A model generated the notes under the pieces. The model saw only the letters and a list, made by a program, of their open reading frames with translations, ran no database searches and was not told where the DNA came from. DNA of 64,000 nt from Aquipluma nitroreducens (GTDB taxonomy: Bacteria > Bacteroidota > Bacteroidia > Bacteroidales > Prolixibacteraceae): positions 3,549,001 to 3,613,000 of the forward strand of contig NZ_AP018694.1 of NCBI RefSeq assembly GCF_009689585.1. Reading direction: 5' to 3'. The position numbers and the translations under genes were made by a program. This document shows positions 52,108 through 62,054 of this stretch, in pieces (within the stretch, counting starts at the first letter, position 1; each line of letters begins with the position of its first letter).

Positions 52108-54003
52108 TTAGTATGCTTTATATACGGCATTCATCACATTCAGGGTTTGTTTGATCCAAACGCGGTAGCGCGATTCGTAAGTCCATGTATTTCCAGCTGA
52201 CGCAAAATCACAGAAATGAATTTGTTTGGGATTGCGGCCTTCGCCTTCTAAATCTGTACCCAAAACCAGCGGAGCTGTGAACGACATCCAGATGTGATCA
52301 GGTTTTTTGCTTGCAGCAGCCAGTTCCACCCGATTCCCCTTATTTTGAATGACGGCCGCTTCATCCACAAAGCCATCGCCAAAACGCGAATCGCGGGCCA
52401 GCAAAACCGGACCACGCATGATCGCCTGAAAGCCGTTGAGCAAAATCAATCGACCTGTCAAATCCAGTTTCAGAACCACTTTATCGTCTTTCTTCCATTC
52501 GTGGTTAATCCTGAAATAGCTTCCGGATTGAACTCCTTCGGCCGGAATTCCATTTACCGTAACTGAAGATTGATTGCTCCATGCCGGAATTCGCAAGGCA
52601 AGTGTAAAACTTTCAGGTTTTTCAGGCTGAAGTGAAATTTCAATTTGATCGGTTTCAGGATAAGTTGTCGTTTGTGAAACGGTCACTTTATTTTTTGGAC
52701 TGAGTTGAATGGTTGCAGAAGATTGGCTGTACAGATTAATCAAAATTTCGTTCTGTCCGGTCATCAAAGCCATTTTGGGTAGCAAAGCAAAAGCCCTTGG
52801 TCCGTTGGCATTGCAGCAGTTAATGTGCATTCCGCACTGTTCTTCGCCTTCGTGGCGCATTCCTTCGAGCGGACTGTATTTGGCAATTTGCGAACCGTCA
52901 AATTTCATGGAAGCTAACAGCGCATTGTAAACCGTCTTTTCGATCTGATCGGCATACATCGGATTGGCAGTCAACCGCAGCAAGTTGTTGCACAGTTTAA
53001 TCCACGTAAAGGTTACACAAGTTTCCATGGTGTGATATGTTGGTTCGGTTTGGCGCTGCCCGCCATGGTAAAAACATTCGAAAGCCGTGCCCGACCCGGC
53101 CACGTTAATTTCGGTATCGATGATGTTTTGAACCGCCATTTCTGCTGATTTAAGGTAAGTTGGTTCGCCGGTAATGCGGTAAAGTTCGAGCAAACCTTCG
53201 TAGCACGACATCATTTCATAGGCTTTTTGTCCATTGTCCCACGACCACCAGCTCTTTGGGAATGGGAAGCGGTCGGCCACATTCACTCCATCCTGCGCTT
53301 TGCTAATTAGTTTCGGACCATCGGTAGTTTCCCATTGAGCCACGATGTATTTGGCAAAATCGAGGTAACGACTTTCTCCGGTATGCCGGTACAACAAAAC
53401 CATGGGTTCCAGAATGGAACTGCTTGGCATTCCTCGGTAATTACCCGTCTTTACAATGTCGGCTTTGCCCGGGCCGACCTGAGTTAAGAGGTGATCGGCT
53501 AGTTTTTTCGCCGCATCCAGTGCTTTGGTGTCGGCTGAAATGTCGTAATAGGCCAACAAACCGAGTAGTGTATATTTCCGACCCCAAATGTCCCAATGTT
53601 GCAATTGCGCGTCTTTCGAGTAGTTGCTGATGTAGCCATCTGGAGTTTGAGTTTCCAATAAACCTGAAACTGCATTCCGAATAATTGTCAGCATTTCCGG
53701 ATCGTGATTGTATTCGTAGGAAGCAATGGCCGAGAGAATCCATTTACCCCAGAATTCGGTTTGCCACAAGCGGGTTTCGTTGCGGGTTTTAAATGGTTCA
53801 ATCAGGTGTTGAACGTCTTGTTTTTTGATGCGCTGGCTGATGCACAAATCGATCTTTTCGCCCAAATAGCCGTGGATTTGAATATCGGAAGGCTTCCAGG
53901 CTTCAATTAAATCAGTTTTCGCAGGTTGTACCTGAGCTGGTTTTGACTTCGAAAAGGAGAAAAAAGGAATCAGGAAAAGGATTAAAAAGGAAAAGCGTTT
54001 CAT
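52108..54003 (-). CDS. GH127-family secreted beta-L-arabinofuranosidase-like hydrolase
   Basis: The 631-residue protein has a Sec signal (MKRFSFLILFLIPFFSFS), a long alpha/alpha barrel, and beta domains at the end. The Zn/active-site motifs of the DUF1680/GH127 family are METCVTFTW, with Glu and Cys, and INCCNANGPRAFALLPKM with the Cys pair. It likely releases beta-L-arabinofuranose-type sugars from plant or algal glycans. It lies between the dehydrogenase-like gene and a Tat-exported oxidoreductase gene, on the same strand. Confidence 0.85.
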   Translation of the reverse strand: MKRFSFLILFLIPFFSFSKSKPAQVQPAKTDLIEAWKPSDIQIHGYLGEKIDLCISQRIKKQDVQHLIEPFKTRNETRLWQTEFWGKWILSAIASYEYNHDPEMLTIIRNAVSGLLETQTPDGYISNYSKDAQLQHWDIWGRKYTLLGLLAYYDISADTKALDAAKKLADHLLTQVGPGKADIVKTGNYRGMPSSSILEPMVLLYRHTGESRYLDFAKYIVAQWETTDGPKLISKAQDGVNVADRFPFPKSWWSWDNGQKAYEMMSCYEGLLELYRITGEPTYLKSAEMAVQNIIDTEINVAGSGTAFECFYHGGQRQTEPTYHTMETCVTFTWIKLCNNLLRLTANPMYADQIEKTVYNALLASMKFDGSQIAKYSPLEGMRHEGEEQCGMHINCCNANGPRAFALLPKMALMTGQNEILINLYSQSSATIQLSPKNKVTVSQTTTYPETDQIEISLQPEKPESFTLALRIPAWSNQSSVTVNGIPAEGVQSGSYFRINHEWKKDDKVVLKLDLTGRLILLNGFQAIMRGPVLLARDSRFGDGFVDEAAVIQNKGNRVELAAASKKPDHIWMSFTAPLVLGTDLEGEGRNPKQIHFCDFASAGNTWTYESRYRVWIKQTLNVMNAVYKAY

Positions 54004-54044
54004 TAGGTTTGGTTTTGTAGGTTTAGAGGAAAGACGGAAACTAA

Positions 54045-54079
54045 TATTCAGCGGGTGACTCGAATTCTCCCGCTGAATA
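54045..54079. terminator. Hairpin between two carbohydrate genes, family G
   Basis: TATTCAGCGGG and CCCGCTGAATA form a perfect 11-pair stem with a 13-base loop, placed between the end of the Gfo/Idh/MocA gene and the start of the GH127 gene on the same strand. It shares AGCGGGTGACT with the palindrome after hydC. It could end or stabilise the first transcript. Confidence 0.65.
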
Positions 54080-54088
54080 AGGAACTAA

Positions 54089-55408
54089 TTATATTTTAGG
54101 CAACGACCATGGAGCACGGTAATTTGCTTTAGTCAATGCGTTGGCTTCTGGATCGTTCATGAATTCTTGTTTGTCAGCGTCCCAGGTCAGTTTCCGACCC
54201 AGACGATAAGAGATATTTCCCATTTGTGAGAAACGGGCAATGTGTGCCCCAATTTCGATGTCGCAGTTTGGTTTATTGCGGGTTTTGATGCAATCGATAA
54301 AATTGGCCGTGTGTAAATCGAGACCATTTCCAGTTCCTTTTTGAATGGGCACATCGGCAAAACCTTCTTTGGCGCTGGTACTTTTGTTTTCGGCCATCAC
54401 TTCCCATCCGGCTCGGTCAACAATCAGTGTTCCGTATTCGCCCACAAAAGCCACGCCATGCCCGCGACGTTTATACTGAGCTCCGTAAATACCAATCGTG
54501 TGATCCCACAAAACACCGAAATCGCCAAAATCGTACATCGCCATCATGGTATCGGGTGTTTCCATGGCGTCAGTCGGGAAAGCATATTTTCCTCCGGAAG
54601 AGCTTATTGCTTTGGGAACGTATTGGTTCATTCCGAATAAAGCATAATCGAGCAAGTGAACGCCCCAGTCGGTCATTACGCCACCGGCATAATCCCAATA
54701 CCAACGCCAGCTTGCGTGAAAACGATTGCTGTTAAATTCGCGTTCCGGACGTGGCCCCAGCCACATGTTGTAGTCAACACCGGCAGGAGCAGCCCCATCG
54801 GCAATAACCGGAATGGATTTCTTCCAACCCACGTACGACCAGGCCCGAACCGAACGCACACGTCCAAGGTTTCCGGCCTGGATGTATTTCACAGCATCGA
54901 GCCAATGCGGGTCGCTGCGTTGCCACTGACCAACCTGAACCACTTTGTTGTATCTTTTAGTCGCTTTCACCATCAGGTTACATTCTTCAATGGTGTATCC
55001 AACCGGTTTTTCACAATACACATCTTTGCCGGCTTCCATGGCGTAAATCATCGGAATGCAATGCCAGTGATCGGGTGTTCCAATAATTACGGCGTCAATA
55101 TCTTTTTGCTCCAGTACTTTCCTGAAATCGCTGTAAAGCGTTGGTTTTTTACCAGTCATTTTTTCAAGCTCGGCTGCCCGTTTGTTCAACACATTCTGGT
55201 CAACATCGCACATAGCGGCACATTCCACATGTGGTAATTTCAGAAGTGAAACTAAATCGACCCATCCCTGGTTATTGCATCCAATTAGTGCCACCACCAC
55301 TTTTTCGCTGGCACCTACGCAACTGGCGTTCATAATGGTTGGGAAAATACTTACGGCAGCAGCCACTGTAGCCGATTGTTTAATAAAAGTTCTGCGATCA
55401 TTCGTCAT
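54089..55408 (-). CDS. Tat-exported Gfo/Idh/MocA oxidoreductase, second copy
   Basis: From the ATG at 55408 the 439-residue protein starts MTNDRRTFIKQSATVAAAVS, a twin-arginine signal (RRTFIK). The Rossmann part has VVVALIGCNNQGWVDLVSLL, and the EKP motif is in VYCEKPVGYT. The C-terminal end resembles the secreted group (WRWYWDYAGGVMTDWGVHLL). Compared with the gene at 28886 it shares the architecture but differs in the loops. The gene is the first of a short minus-strand run with GH127 and the dehydrogenase-like gene. Confidence 0.9.
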   Translation of the reverse strand: MTNDRRTFIKQSATVAAAVSIFPTIMNASCVGASEKVVVALIGCNNQGWVDLVSLLKLPHVECAAMCDVDQNVLNKRAAELEKMTGKKPTLYSDFRKVLEQKDIDAVIIGTPDHWHCIPMIYAMEAGKDVYCEKPVGYTIEECNLMVKATKRYNKVVQVGQWQRSDPHWLDAVKYIQAGNLGRVRSVRAWSYVGWKKSIPVIADGAAPAGVDYNMWLGPRPEREFNSNRFHASWRWYWDYAGGVMTDWGVHLLDYALFGMNQYVPKAISSSGGKYAFPTDAMETPDTMMAMYDFGDFGVLWDHTIGIYGAQYKRRGHGVAFVGEYGTLIVDRAGWEVMAENKSTSAKEGFADVPIQKGTGNGLDLHTANFIDCIKTRNKPNCDIEIGAHIARFSQMGNISYRLGRKLTWDADKQEFMNDPEANALTKANYRAPWSLPKI

Positions 55409-55612
55409 TATCATTAGTTTTAGTTGGTTTATTTCTAATTTTAGGCTTTGAAATCTGGCTATAAAGGTATCAAACCAAGGCAAAAGTAAAAAGGCAAAAG
55501 GCTATAATTTCAGATTTATGCATTCGATTGCACTACTGCGTACGTTCATCAAAAAAATATATTACCTTTTCAAAACATAGATAAGACAAGTATAAACCTA
55601 ATAAACCTGAAT

Positions 55613-56374
55613 ATGAGACCGTATATTTTAGCTGAGACCAATTGGAAAACTGTAAAAGATGAGCATTATCAACTCGTTGTGTTGCCATGGGGAGCAACCG
55701 AAGCCCACAACTATCACCTGCCGTATGCAACAGACAACATAGAAGCCGAAGCTATTGCAGCCGAATCTGCCCGTATTGCATGGGAACAGGGAGCCAAAGT
55801 TATCGTGTTGCCAGTAATTCCTTTTGGAGTGAATACCGGTCAGTTTGATGTCACACTCGACATGAACCTGAATCCATCAACCCAGTTTGCCATTCTGAAC
55901 GATGTAATTGAAACCCTCAACCGGCAGGGAATTTACAAACTTGTGATCCTGAATAGCCACGGAGGAAACGACTTCAGGCAAATGCTTCGGGAACTGGGAT
56001 TGAAATACCCCAACATGTTTCTTTCGGAAGTGAATTGGTACAAAATGAAAAGTGCCAAACCTATTTTTGAAGATCAGGGCGAACATGCGGGTGAAACGGA
56101 AACCAGCCTGATGATGTACCTCAGACCCGAATTGGTTTTGCCACTCTCGGAAGCCGGAGATGGAGCTGCCAAAAAATATAAGTTCAGCGCGATGAATGAA
56201 GGCTGGGGATGGGCCGAACGCCGTTGGACAAGTGTTACAAAGGATACAGGTATTGGCAATCCGGCTAAAGCCACAACCGATAAAGGAGAACGTTTTTTTA
56301 AACACCTGACTGAAAAAATTGGTGAGTTGTTTTATGAGGTGGCTACTACAGATAGAAATGATTTTTACGTATAA
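55613..56374 (+). CDS. Creatininase-family amidohydrolase
   Basis: The 253-residue protein has the metal-binding motifs GATEAHNYHLPYATD, NSHGGND and GEHAGETETS of the creatininase/creatinine amidohydrolase family. Family members hydrolyse lactams or amides such as creatinine, or act in coenzyme biosynthesis. It is cytoplasmic and lies divergent from the Gfo/Idh/MocA gene with about 200 bases between them. In Bacteroidota such genes often sit among carbohydrate loci; the substrate here is unknown. Confidence 0.9.
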   Translation: MRPYILAETNWKTVKDEHYQLVVLPWGATEAHNYHLPYATDNIEAEAIAAESARIAWEQGAKVIVLPVIPFGVNTGQFDVTLDMNLNPSTQFAILNDVIETLNRQGIYKLVILNSHGGNDFRQMLRELGLKYPNMFLSEVNWYKMKSAKPIFEDQGEHAGETETSLMMYLRPELVLPLSEAGDGAAKKYKFSAMNEGWGWAERRWTSVTKDTGIGNPAKATTDKGERFFKHLTEKIGELFYEVATTDRNDFYV

Positions 56375-56474
56375 CCTTCGGGTGTATTCGAGCAGTGAAA
56401 ACTTTTAAGATTCAATAGAAGAGCTACATTCTGCTTCAAAACTTATATAAGCTGCCTGTTTAGTGGAGATTCTG

Positions 56475-57668
56475 CTATTCAGGCTGCTTTTTAATTCGAA
56501 GAGCAATTAGGTACAACAGGAACATCATAATCAGGATAATGCCAATCATAAAAATAGCAAAGCTCGAAATTTGATACTTCTCGAAAATATATCCACCAAG
56601 GGCATTTAGCATGGCGTTCCCGCTAAGGGCTATGAACAATACCAAACTAAAAGCGGCGCCCGAAATTTCAGGATACATGGAGCCCACATATCCCAACATA
56701 ACCGGGAAAGCTGCCGCTGCGCCAAATCCAAGCAGGCTAATACCAATCATTCCTGCCAAATACGAAGTTCCAAGTCGCATGACGAGCAAACCGAAAATGG
56801 TGATGAGCAAGCCCGCCAGTAATACTTTCCAGTTTTCAAATTTTTTCAGGAGATAGCCTAGCAGAAGGCGCGAAACAGTCAAACTTATACTCATCGCGGT
56901 CAAAGACAATAGCGCTGTTTGAGTGTCGGACATGTACTTCTCAAGAAAATATTTGGGAGTCCATGTGGTCGTCAGTGTTTCGAATCCGCTCTGGAAAAAC
57001 AGGAAAAATCCGATAAGAAGAATAGTCGGGTTCTTAATCATGTTCAGGTATTTTCGATATGGAACGCCTCCTGAATTTTTAGGTGGTGGGCATCTCAAAA
57101 CCAAAAACATCGCTATCGGAATCAGTGTAAGTAATCCGATTAAGGTCAAAATGGATGTATAATTCATTTCTTTGTTCAGCAAAACTGAAGTAACCAGTGG
57201 AAAACTTAAAGCGCCTACTCCCCAAAAGACACCCAGGATGCTCAGATATGCACCTTTTTTCTCAGGATAAAGATCGGATACCAAGGCGCTAGTTCCCCCA
57301 TTGATGATTCCGCCTCCAAGTCCAAAGAGAAAAATCATTGCCCGAATCACATTCAACTGGCTGGTTCGTCCAATTACTTCGAATCCTGAAAAAAGAAAAA
57401 TTAAGCTAAAAATCAGGATGAATTTATACCCAAAGCGATCGACAATTGGGCCAAAGGAGACCGAGCCGATCAACGCTCCGGCCGCGAACAATGAAGCCAG
57501 TAGCCCGATAAAAATTTTGTCAACCGCAAACGAGGCAGTCAGGTATTGGCTGATTGTGCCTATGGCAACACAGGTTATTCCGAACATGACAATGGACAGG
57601 CATGCTGCAACCAACAAAAGATTTCGGCTATAAGTTGGGGTTGTGTTTACGGAGTTAAATTCTTTCAT
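56475..57668 (-). CDS. MFS transporter
   Basis: The start at 57668 (MKEFNSVNTTPTYSRNLLLV) gives 397 residues with twelve hydrophobic segments. The MFS motif A-like loop is GPIVDRFGYKFILIF, and GYVGSMYPEISGAAFSLVLF lies in the second half. It resembles sugar or organic acid carriers of the major facilitator superfamily; the substrate is not clear. It lies downstream of the convergent creatininase-type gene and may import the product of the neighbouring hydrolases. Confidence 0.88.
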   Translation of the reverse strand: MKEFNSVNTTPTYSRNLLLVAACLSIVMFGITCVAIGTISQYLTASFAVDKIFIGLLASLFAAGALIGSVSFGPIVDRFGYKFILIFSLIFLFSGFEVIGRTSQLNVIRAMIFLFGLGGGIINGGTSALVSDLYPEKKGAYLSILGVFWGVGALSFPLVTSVLLNKEMNYTSILTLIGLLTLIPIAMFLVLRCPPPKNSGGVPYRKYLNMIKNPTILLIGFFLFFQSGFETLTTTWTPKYFLEKYMSDTQTALLSLTAMSISLTVSRLLLGYLLKKFENWKVLLAGLLITIFGLLVMRLGTSYLAGMIGISLLGFGAAAAFPVMLGYVGSMYPEISGAAFSLVLFIALSGNAMLNALGGYIFEKYQISSFAIFMIGIILIMMFLLYLIALRIKKQPE

Positions 57669-57948
57669 CTGATTTCTGAAATGATAACCGGGGCAAACAT
57701 ACAAAAAGCATTTTTCGGATCAATCAATAACCCATCAAATCCTCAACATTCCTGAAATAGATTCTGGAGAATATTCGTTATGAATATGTTTGTGAATTTG
57801 CTTGTCGTGCAATACCTGACGTTAGTATAGACTGGCAAAGTCAATTTGTAAAACATTAAGGTTGCTAACCTTAGTGAAATTGGATTAAATTTACAGCAAT
57901 TCGAAGTTATTGTCAGGAATCAAATATTCACCATAAACAAAGCAAACG

Positions 57949-58623
57949 ATGCAGAATATCATCATTCTACTCCTGTCAAGTCTTATCTGGTTTGGTTCTC
58001 CGGTAACTCAAGCCGAAGAGGATGGCTGGCCTCCGGAACTAAATACGGGCAAAGATGTCTACTATCTGGATGATATTGAAAGGCAGGTTTTGCTTGAGCT
58101 AAATAAGGTGCGTCATAATCCAAGGCGTTTTGCTGAAGAATACATGGAAGAACTCAGGGCATCTTTCGAAGGTAAGGTCTATACTTATCCGGGGCGAACA
58201 CCTGTCAATACGAAAGAGGGAGTGGGTCCGTTGAATGAATGCATACAAATACTAAAGGAAATAGATCCAATTCCGATTATTTATCCAGCTGAGGGATTAG
58301 CACAAGCCGCATTCTTGCTTGCTGATGATCAACAAAAACACGGTGGAATCGGGCATATTTCCAAAAATGGATCTACCCCTCAAAATCGCATTAAAAGATA
58401 TGGCAATTGGGACATCTGTTCGGGTGAAGACATTACATACGGTAGCTTTGAAGCCAGAGAGATTGTGATTGCATTATTGATAGATGATGGCGTGCCTGAT
58501 CGGGGACATCGGAAAAATGTTTTAAGTTCGTGTTTTCACTTTGCTGGAGTAGCTTATGGTGGTCATCCAACTTATCAGTCGATGTGCGTTATTGATTATG
58601 CAGGCGATTACAAAACAAAATAG
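57949..58623 (+). CDS. Secreted CAP (SCP/PR1)-domain protein
   Basis: The 224-residue protein has a Sec signal (MQNIIILLLSSLIWFGSPVT). The CAP domain has ERQVLLELNKVRHNPRRFAE, the His-rich SGEDITYG region, and the conserved RGHRKNVLSSCFHFAGVAYG. CAP proteins are often secreted and bind lipids or cell-wall components; the function in bacteria is mostly unknown. It is the first of a plus-strand run of small envelope proteins. Confidence 0.88.
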   Translation: MQNIIILLLSSLIWFGSPVTQAEEDGWPPELNTGKDVYYLDDIERQVLLELNKVRHNPRRFAEEYMEELRASFEGKVYTYPGRTPVNTKEGVGPLNECIQILKEIDPIPIIYPAEGLAQAAFLLADDQQKHGGIGHISKNGSTPQNRIKRYGNWDICSGEDITYGSFEAREIVIALLIDDGVPDRGHRKNVLSSCFHFAGVAYGGHPTYQSMCVIDYAGDYKTK

Positions 58624-58653
58624 CGGTAACAAATAAAACCTAAAACAAAAACT

Positions 58654-59034
58654 ATGGGACTCTTTTCAGCATTAATGGGCAACGCAGGGGTTGTCAGTCA
58701 GGAAGAATTAATACGCGACTACGGTAAATTGCTTACTGAAGGTGAAGCAATCGATTTGGGATTCAAGCTAATTCGTGATACTTTTATTTTTACAAACAAA
58801 CGACTTATTCTGGTTGATAAACAAGGATTGACAGGAAGCAAGACTGAATACCTATCGATTAATTACAAACAAGTTTCAAGGTTCAGTGTCGAGACTGCCG
58901 GTCATTTCGATTTGGAAGCGGAGCTTAAAATCTGGATTTCGAGTGAAACGGTGCCGAGTATCACCAAAAAATTCAACAAATCGGTTGATGTTTACGATGT
59001 GCAAAAGGTATTGGCCCATCATGTATTGAAATAA
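58654..59034 (+). CDS. Bacterial PH-domain protein
   Basis: The 126-residue protein lacks a signal peptide and has a bacterial pleckstrin-homology-like fold: a helix, then DTFIFTNKRLILVDKQGLTG, and KTEYLSINYKQVSRFSVETA. This family (YvbH or PH domain) has no known function. It follows the CAP gene after 30 bases. It is likely cytosolic; no membrane segment is present. Confidence 0.8.
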   Translation: MGLFSALMGNAGVVSQEELIRDYGKLLTEGEAIDLGFKLIRDTFIFTNKRLILVDKQGLTGSKTEYLSINYKQVSRFSVETAGHFDLEAELKIWISSETVPSITKKFNKSVDVYDVQKVLAHHVLK

Positions 59035-59137
59035 ATTTAGTCTCAAAAAATCAGTCACCTTATGTTCTCCATTTTTTTAACAAGTGGCAGTTTCTGATTA
59101 GATTTGTTCTGCTAAAAAATCAGAATAACAACTCGGT

Positions 59138-59608
59138 ATGATTAAAACTCAAAATATAAAAATTTCAGCTAACGAATTCTTTCGGTTGATTTTCTCGATT
59201 TATCTGAAAAGGCGATGGTGGTTGGTCGCGTGGATTTGGATTTTGATCATCGTTATTTTATTCAGAGGGCACATCGGTTTGGTCGAAATGATTCTCCTCG
59301 CTCTTATTCTGCTGTTTCAGGTAATTATTGTTGCCCAATATTGGATTTATGCACATTCGAAAGATAACAGGCTGTATCTTTTATCGAGATATTATGAAAT
59401 AGATGCTGATCAGATTGTTGAACAGATGGAAGATGGGACAACTTCGACAATTAGGAACGAGCGTTTCATAAAAATGATGAAAACCAGCAAATATTATCTG
59501 TTGTATGTGGCCCGAAACGAATATATTTATTTGCCTGTTGTCGCTTTTGCAAGTTTGGCTGATCAGGAATGGTTTGAAGAAGAATTTGTAAAGAAGATTG
59601 GGATATGA
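59138..59608 (+). CDS. YcxB-like membrane protein
   Basis: The 156-residue protein has two membrane helices (WWLVAWIWILIIVILF and MILLALILLFQVIIVAQYW), then a beta-rich C-terminal domain (DADQIVEQMEDGTTSTIR and FIKMMKTSKYYLLYVARNEY) typical of YcxB-like proteins. No function is known for the family. It belongs to the same run of small envelope proteins. Confidence 0.65.
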   Translation: MIKTQNIKISANEFFRLIFSIYLKRRWWLVAWIWILIIVILFRGHIGLVEMILLALILLFQVIIVAQYWIYAHSKDNRLYLLSRYYEIDADQIVEQMEDGTTSTIRNERFIKMMKTSKYYLLYVARNEYIYLPVVAFASLADQEWFEEEFVKKIGI

Positions 59609-59677
59609 TGTTGAAGCTGTTTTTTTTGTAGGCCGCGTAATTAAGACTATTGGATTAAGTCTAGTCAATAAATATCG

Positions 59678-60268
59678 ATGAAAGTATTCGCTTTTCTTAT
59701 TTTATTCTTCGGAATACTTTTTATTCCAAAGAATTTACTGGCACGGAAAGGAATTGTACTCGAGAAGAAAATTCACTTTTTTTCAAGTGTTACAGAAGTG
59801 GATACGTTTAAGTTATCCTATAATTCAGATGATTTGCAGGATACAATCGTTTTTGAAATTATTTCGTCGAAGGGTTATTTAATTTATCAGGTGAAGTTTC
59901 CAGGCTCGGCTCTGTTTGATTACGGAAAGCCGAGCTATATGTTTATCAGTGATAAAGGTTGGAAGCCTAAGGACTATTTTAAAAATGCGGAAGACAGTAT
60001 TATCAAAACCGACAGCTTGAAAATTGAGGATGATCGCTATTTACGATCAAGAGTTAATGGTTTTTTTGATGAAAAGAGATTTTCCAGGAATCCGATTCCT
60101 AAACTATTGAAAGAGTATAAAGATAATCTCATTGTTGGGAGTTACGAAACCTTGTTAAATGATCCGGAAGTGATTGGATTTTCCTATCATTTGTATGAAG
60201 AGGATGGACGAATGATCGCCTTTTCGAGGAAGAAGAATAAAGTGGTTTACTTCTGGAGATGTTGCTAG
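59678..60268 (+). CDS. Exported protein of unknown function
   Basis: The 196-residue protein has a Sec signal-like N-terminus (MKVFAFLILFFGILFIPKNL). The mature part is beta-rich with many charged residues and two Cys at the very end (FWRCC). I recognise no domain. It is flanked by the YcxB-like gene and a large membrane protein gene on the same strand, all with gaps of 70-130 bases. Confidence 0.6.
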   Translation: MKVFAFLILFFGILFIPKNLLARKGIVLEKKIHFFSSVTEVDTFKLSYNSDDLQDTIVFEIISSKGYLIYQVKFPGSALFDYGKPSYMFISDKGWKPKDYFKNAEDSIIKTDSLKIEDDRYLRSRVNGFFDEKRFSRNPIPKLLKEYKDNLIVGSYETLLNDPEVIGFSYHLYEEDGRMIAFSRKKNKVVYFWRCC

Positions 60269-60395
60269 ACAGTAATTGTCAGTATGGTGGAGGAGGATTA
60301 TCCAAAATTTGTGAATGATTATGATGTCTTAAATTAGTCTATATTTACTGTTTAAAGCTTCAGTTATAAAAGCGAGGCAACCCAAAAACCCAATT

Positions 60396-62030
60396 ATGAA
60401 GACAATCAACAATCTGCTGATCCTGATCGCCGCGGCATTTTTAATCGTTTATTTCTCGTTACCAGTTGTTAATTATGGTTTCACCGATCTGGCGTTGCTA
60501 TTGATTGTGCTGACAGGTTTGTGGATTTTGCTAAACCGGCCAATACATCCAAACTCAACACCTCAGGAAATTGTATTTCAATTGAAATCGAACAAGGTTA
60601 AAGGTCCGGTTAGCTTCATGGTGGTATTGGGTCTGTATATGACCGTACTGCCGATGCTGACATCTTTGGCGGTTTTCAGGAGCAACGATTACCGTGATTT
60701 AATTGGAAAAGTGGAGGTGGGTGAAAGCTTGTCGGATCACATGGCTCCAATTTCCATTGAAAAAATCCGGGTAGTCGATCAGGCGCTGGCTAATTTATTA
60801 GGCGACAAAGTACTTGGAGCACAGGCTGCTTTGGGAAGTCAGGTTCGATTAGGGACATTTAATATTCAGAAAGTAGGAACTGAATTGTATTGGGTAGCGC
60901 CGCTTTTACATTCCGGATTTTTTATGTGGCAGAAAAATAGCCAGGGGACTCCTGGTTACGTCATGGTAAATGCCACCAACGAACGGGATGTCAAATTGGT
61001 TCAGGAGGTAAAAGGCAAGAAAGTACTGATCAAATACCAGCCTGAAGCTTTCTTCTTCAGCAATCTGGAACGCCATACCTATTTTGAAGGATATTTTACC
61101 TGCGGATTAACTGATTACTCGTTCGAGATTGACGATGATGGCAATCCATTTTGGGTGATTACTAAGTTTAAAAAGAAAATAGGTTTTAATGGTAGCGATG
61201 CTGTTGGTGTGGTAATCGTTGATCCGCAGACTGGTGAAACTAAAGATTATTCCATCGAAAACACTCCTGCTTGGGTAGATCGCATTCAGCCCGACAAGTT
61301 TATTGAAACCCAGTTGAACGATTGGGGTCAATATGTAAAAGGCTACTGGAATTTCTCAAACCAGGATAAGCTACAGATTACTGAAAGCGTGTCGCTGGTT
61401 TATGGCGAAGATAACCGGGCGTATTGGTACACCGGGTTGACTTCGGTGGGCGCCGACGAAGCAACCGTTGGTTTTGTATTGGTTGATACACGCACCAAAA
61501 AGGCTGTTTGGTATCGGCAAAGCGGAGCTACTGAATTTGCTGCGAAGAATTCGGCTATTGGTAAAATTCAGGAAAAGCGTTACTCGGCATCAGCGCCAAT
61601 TCCATACAACATCAATGGAATTCCAACCTATGTAATGACTTTGAAAGATGATGGCGGGCTGGTTAAAATGTTTGCCATGGTGGCCATTGAAGATTATACC
61701 ATAGTAGGCGTTGGCAATACTTTACGCGAAACGCTGATGGCCTACAAAAACGCCTTCAACATGACGAGCAATAAGTTGAATACAAAGAACACCGCTCAGA
61801 AAACAACTCTCAAATCGATTGTTACCCGTATCAATAACGATGTTAAAAACGGCAATAGCTTTTATTATTTCACAGTGAAAGATTACAGCAATATTTTCAT
61901 AGGCTCTTCTCAAATATCAAATGCACTGCCGGTTTCGAGCGTTGGCGACAGCATCGAAATTAGTTTCGACAGCGACACTCAAGGAATTATCGACATCTCT
62001 ACCTTCAAGAATATGACTATCAAGAAATAG
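60396..62030 (+). CDS. Membrane-anchored protein with PepSY-like repeats
   Basis: The 544-residue protein has three N-terminal membrane segments (LLILIAAAFLIVYFSLPVV, LALLLIVLTGLWILL and FMVVLGLYMTVLPMLTSL), then a long soluble part. Two segments resemble PepSY-type repeats: NPFWVITKFKKKIG with VVIVDPQTGETKDYSIENTP, and AYWYTGLTSVGADEATVGFV with VLVDTRTKKAVWYRQSGATE. The segment PIPYNINGIPTYVMTLKDDG follows. Its function is unknown; PepSY domains are sometimes protease inhibitors or assembly factors. A terminator follows. Confidence 0.65.
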   Translation: MKTINNLLILIAAAFLIVYFSLPVVNYGFTDLALLLIVLTGLWILLNRPIHPNSTPQEIVFQLKSNKVKGPVSFMVVLGLYMTVLPMLTSLAVFRSNDYRDLIGKVEVGESLSDHMAPISIEKIRVVDQALANLLGDKVLGAQAALGSQVRLGTFNIQKVGTELYWVAPLLHSGFFMWQKNSQGTPGYVMVNATNERDVKLVQEVKGKKVLIKYQPEAFFFSNLERHTYFEGYFTCGLTDYSFEIDDDGNPFWVITKFKKKIGFNGSDAVGVVIVDPQTGETKDYSIENTPAWVDRIQPDKFIETQLNDWGQYVKGYWNFSNQDKLQITESVSLVYGEDNRAYWYTGLTSVGADEATVGFVLVDTRTKKAVWYRQSGATEFAAKNSAIGKIQEKRYSASAPIPYNINGIPTYVMTLKDDGGLVKMFAMVAIEDYTIVGVGNTLRETLMAYKNAFNMTSNKLNTKNTAQKTTLKSIVTRINNDVKNGNSFYYFTVKDYSNIFIGSSQISNALPVSSVGDSIEISFDSDTQGIIDISTFKNMTIKK

Positions 62031-62054
62031 GGGATTACTCTTTCCTTAAATTTT

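Noticed and set aside
54656-55237. 193-codon plus-strand ORF in the Tat oxidoreductase gene
   Set aside because: Antisense to a conserved Rossmann and EKP-containing protein.
57857-57873. TAAGGTT-GCT-AACCTTA palindrome between the MFS and CAP genes as an operator
   Set aside because: It is short and single-copy, with no associated regulator; not enough support.
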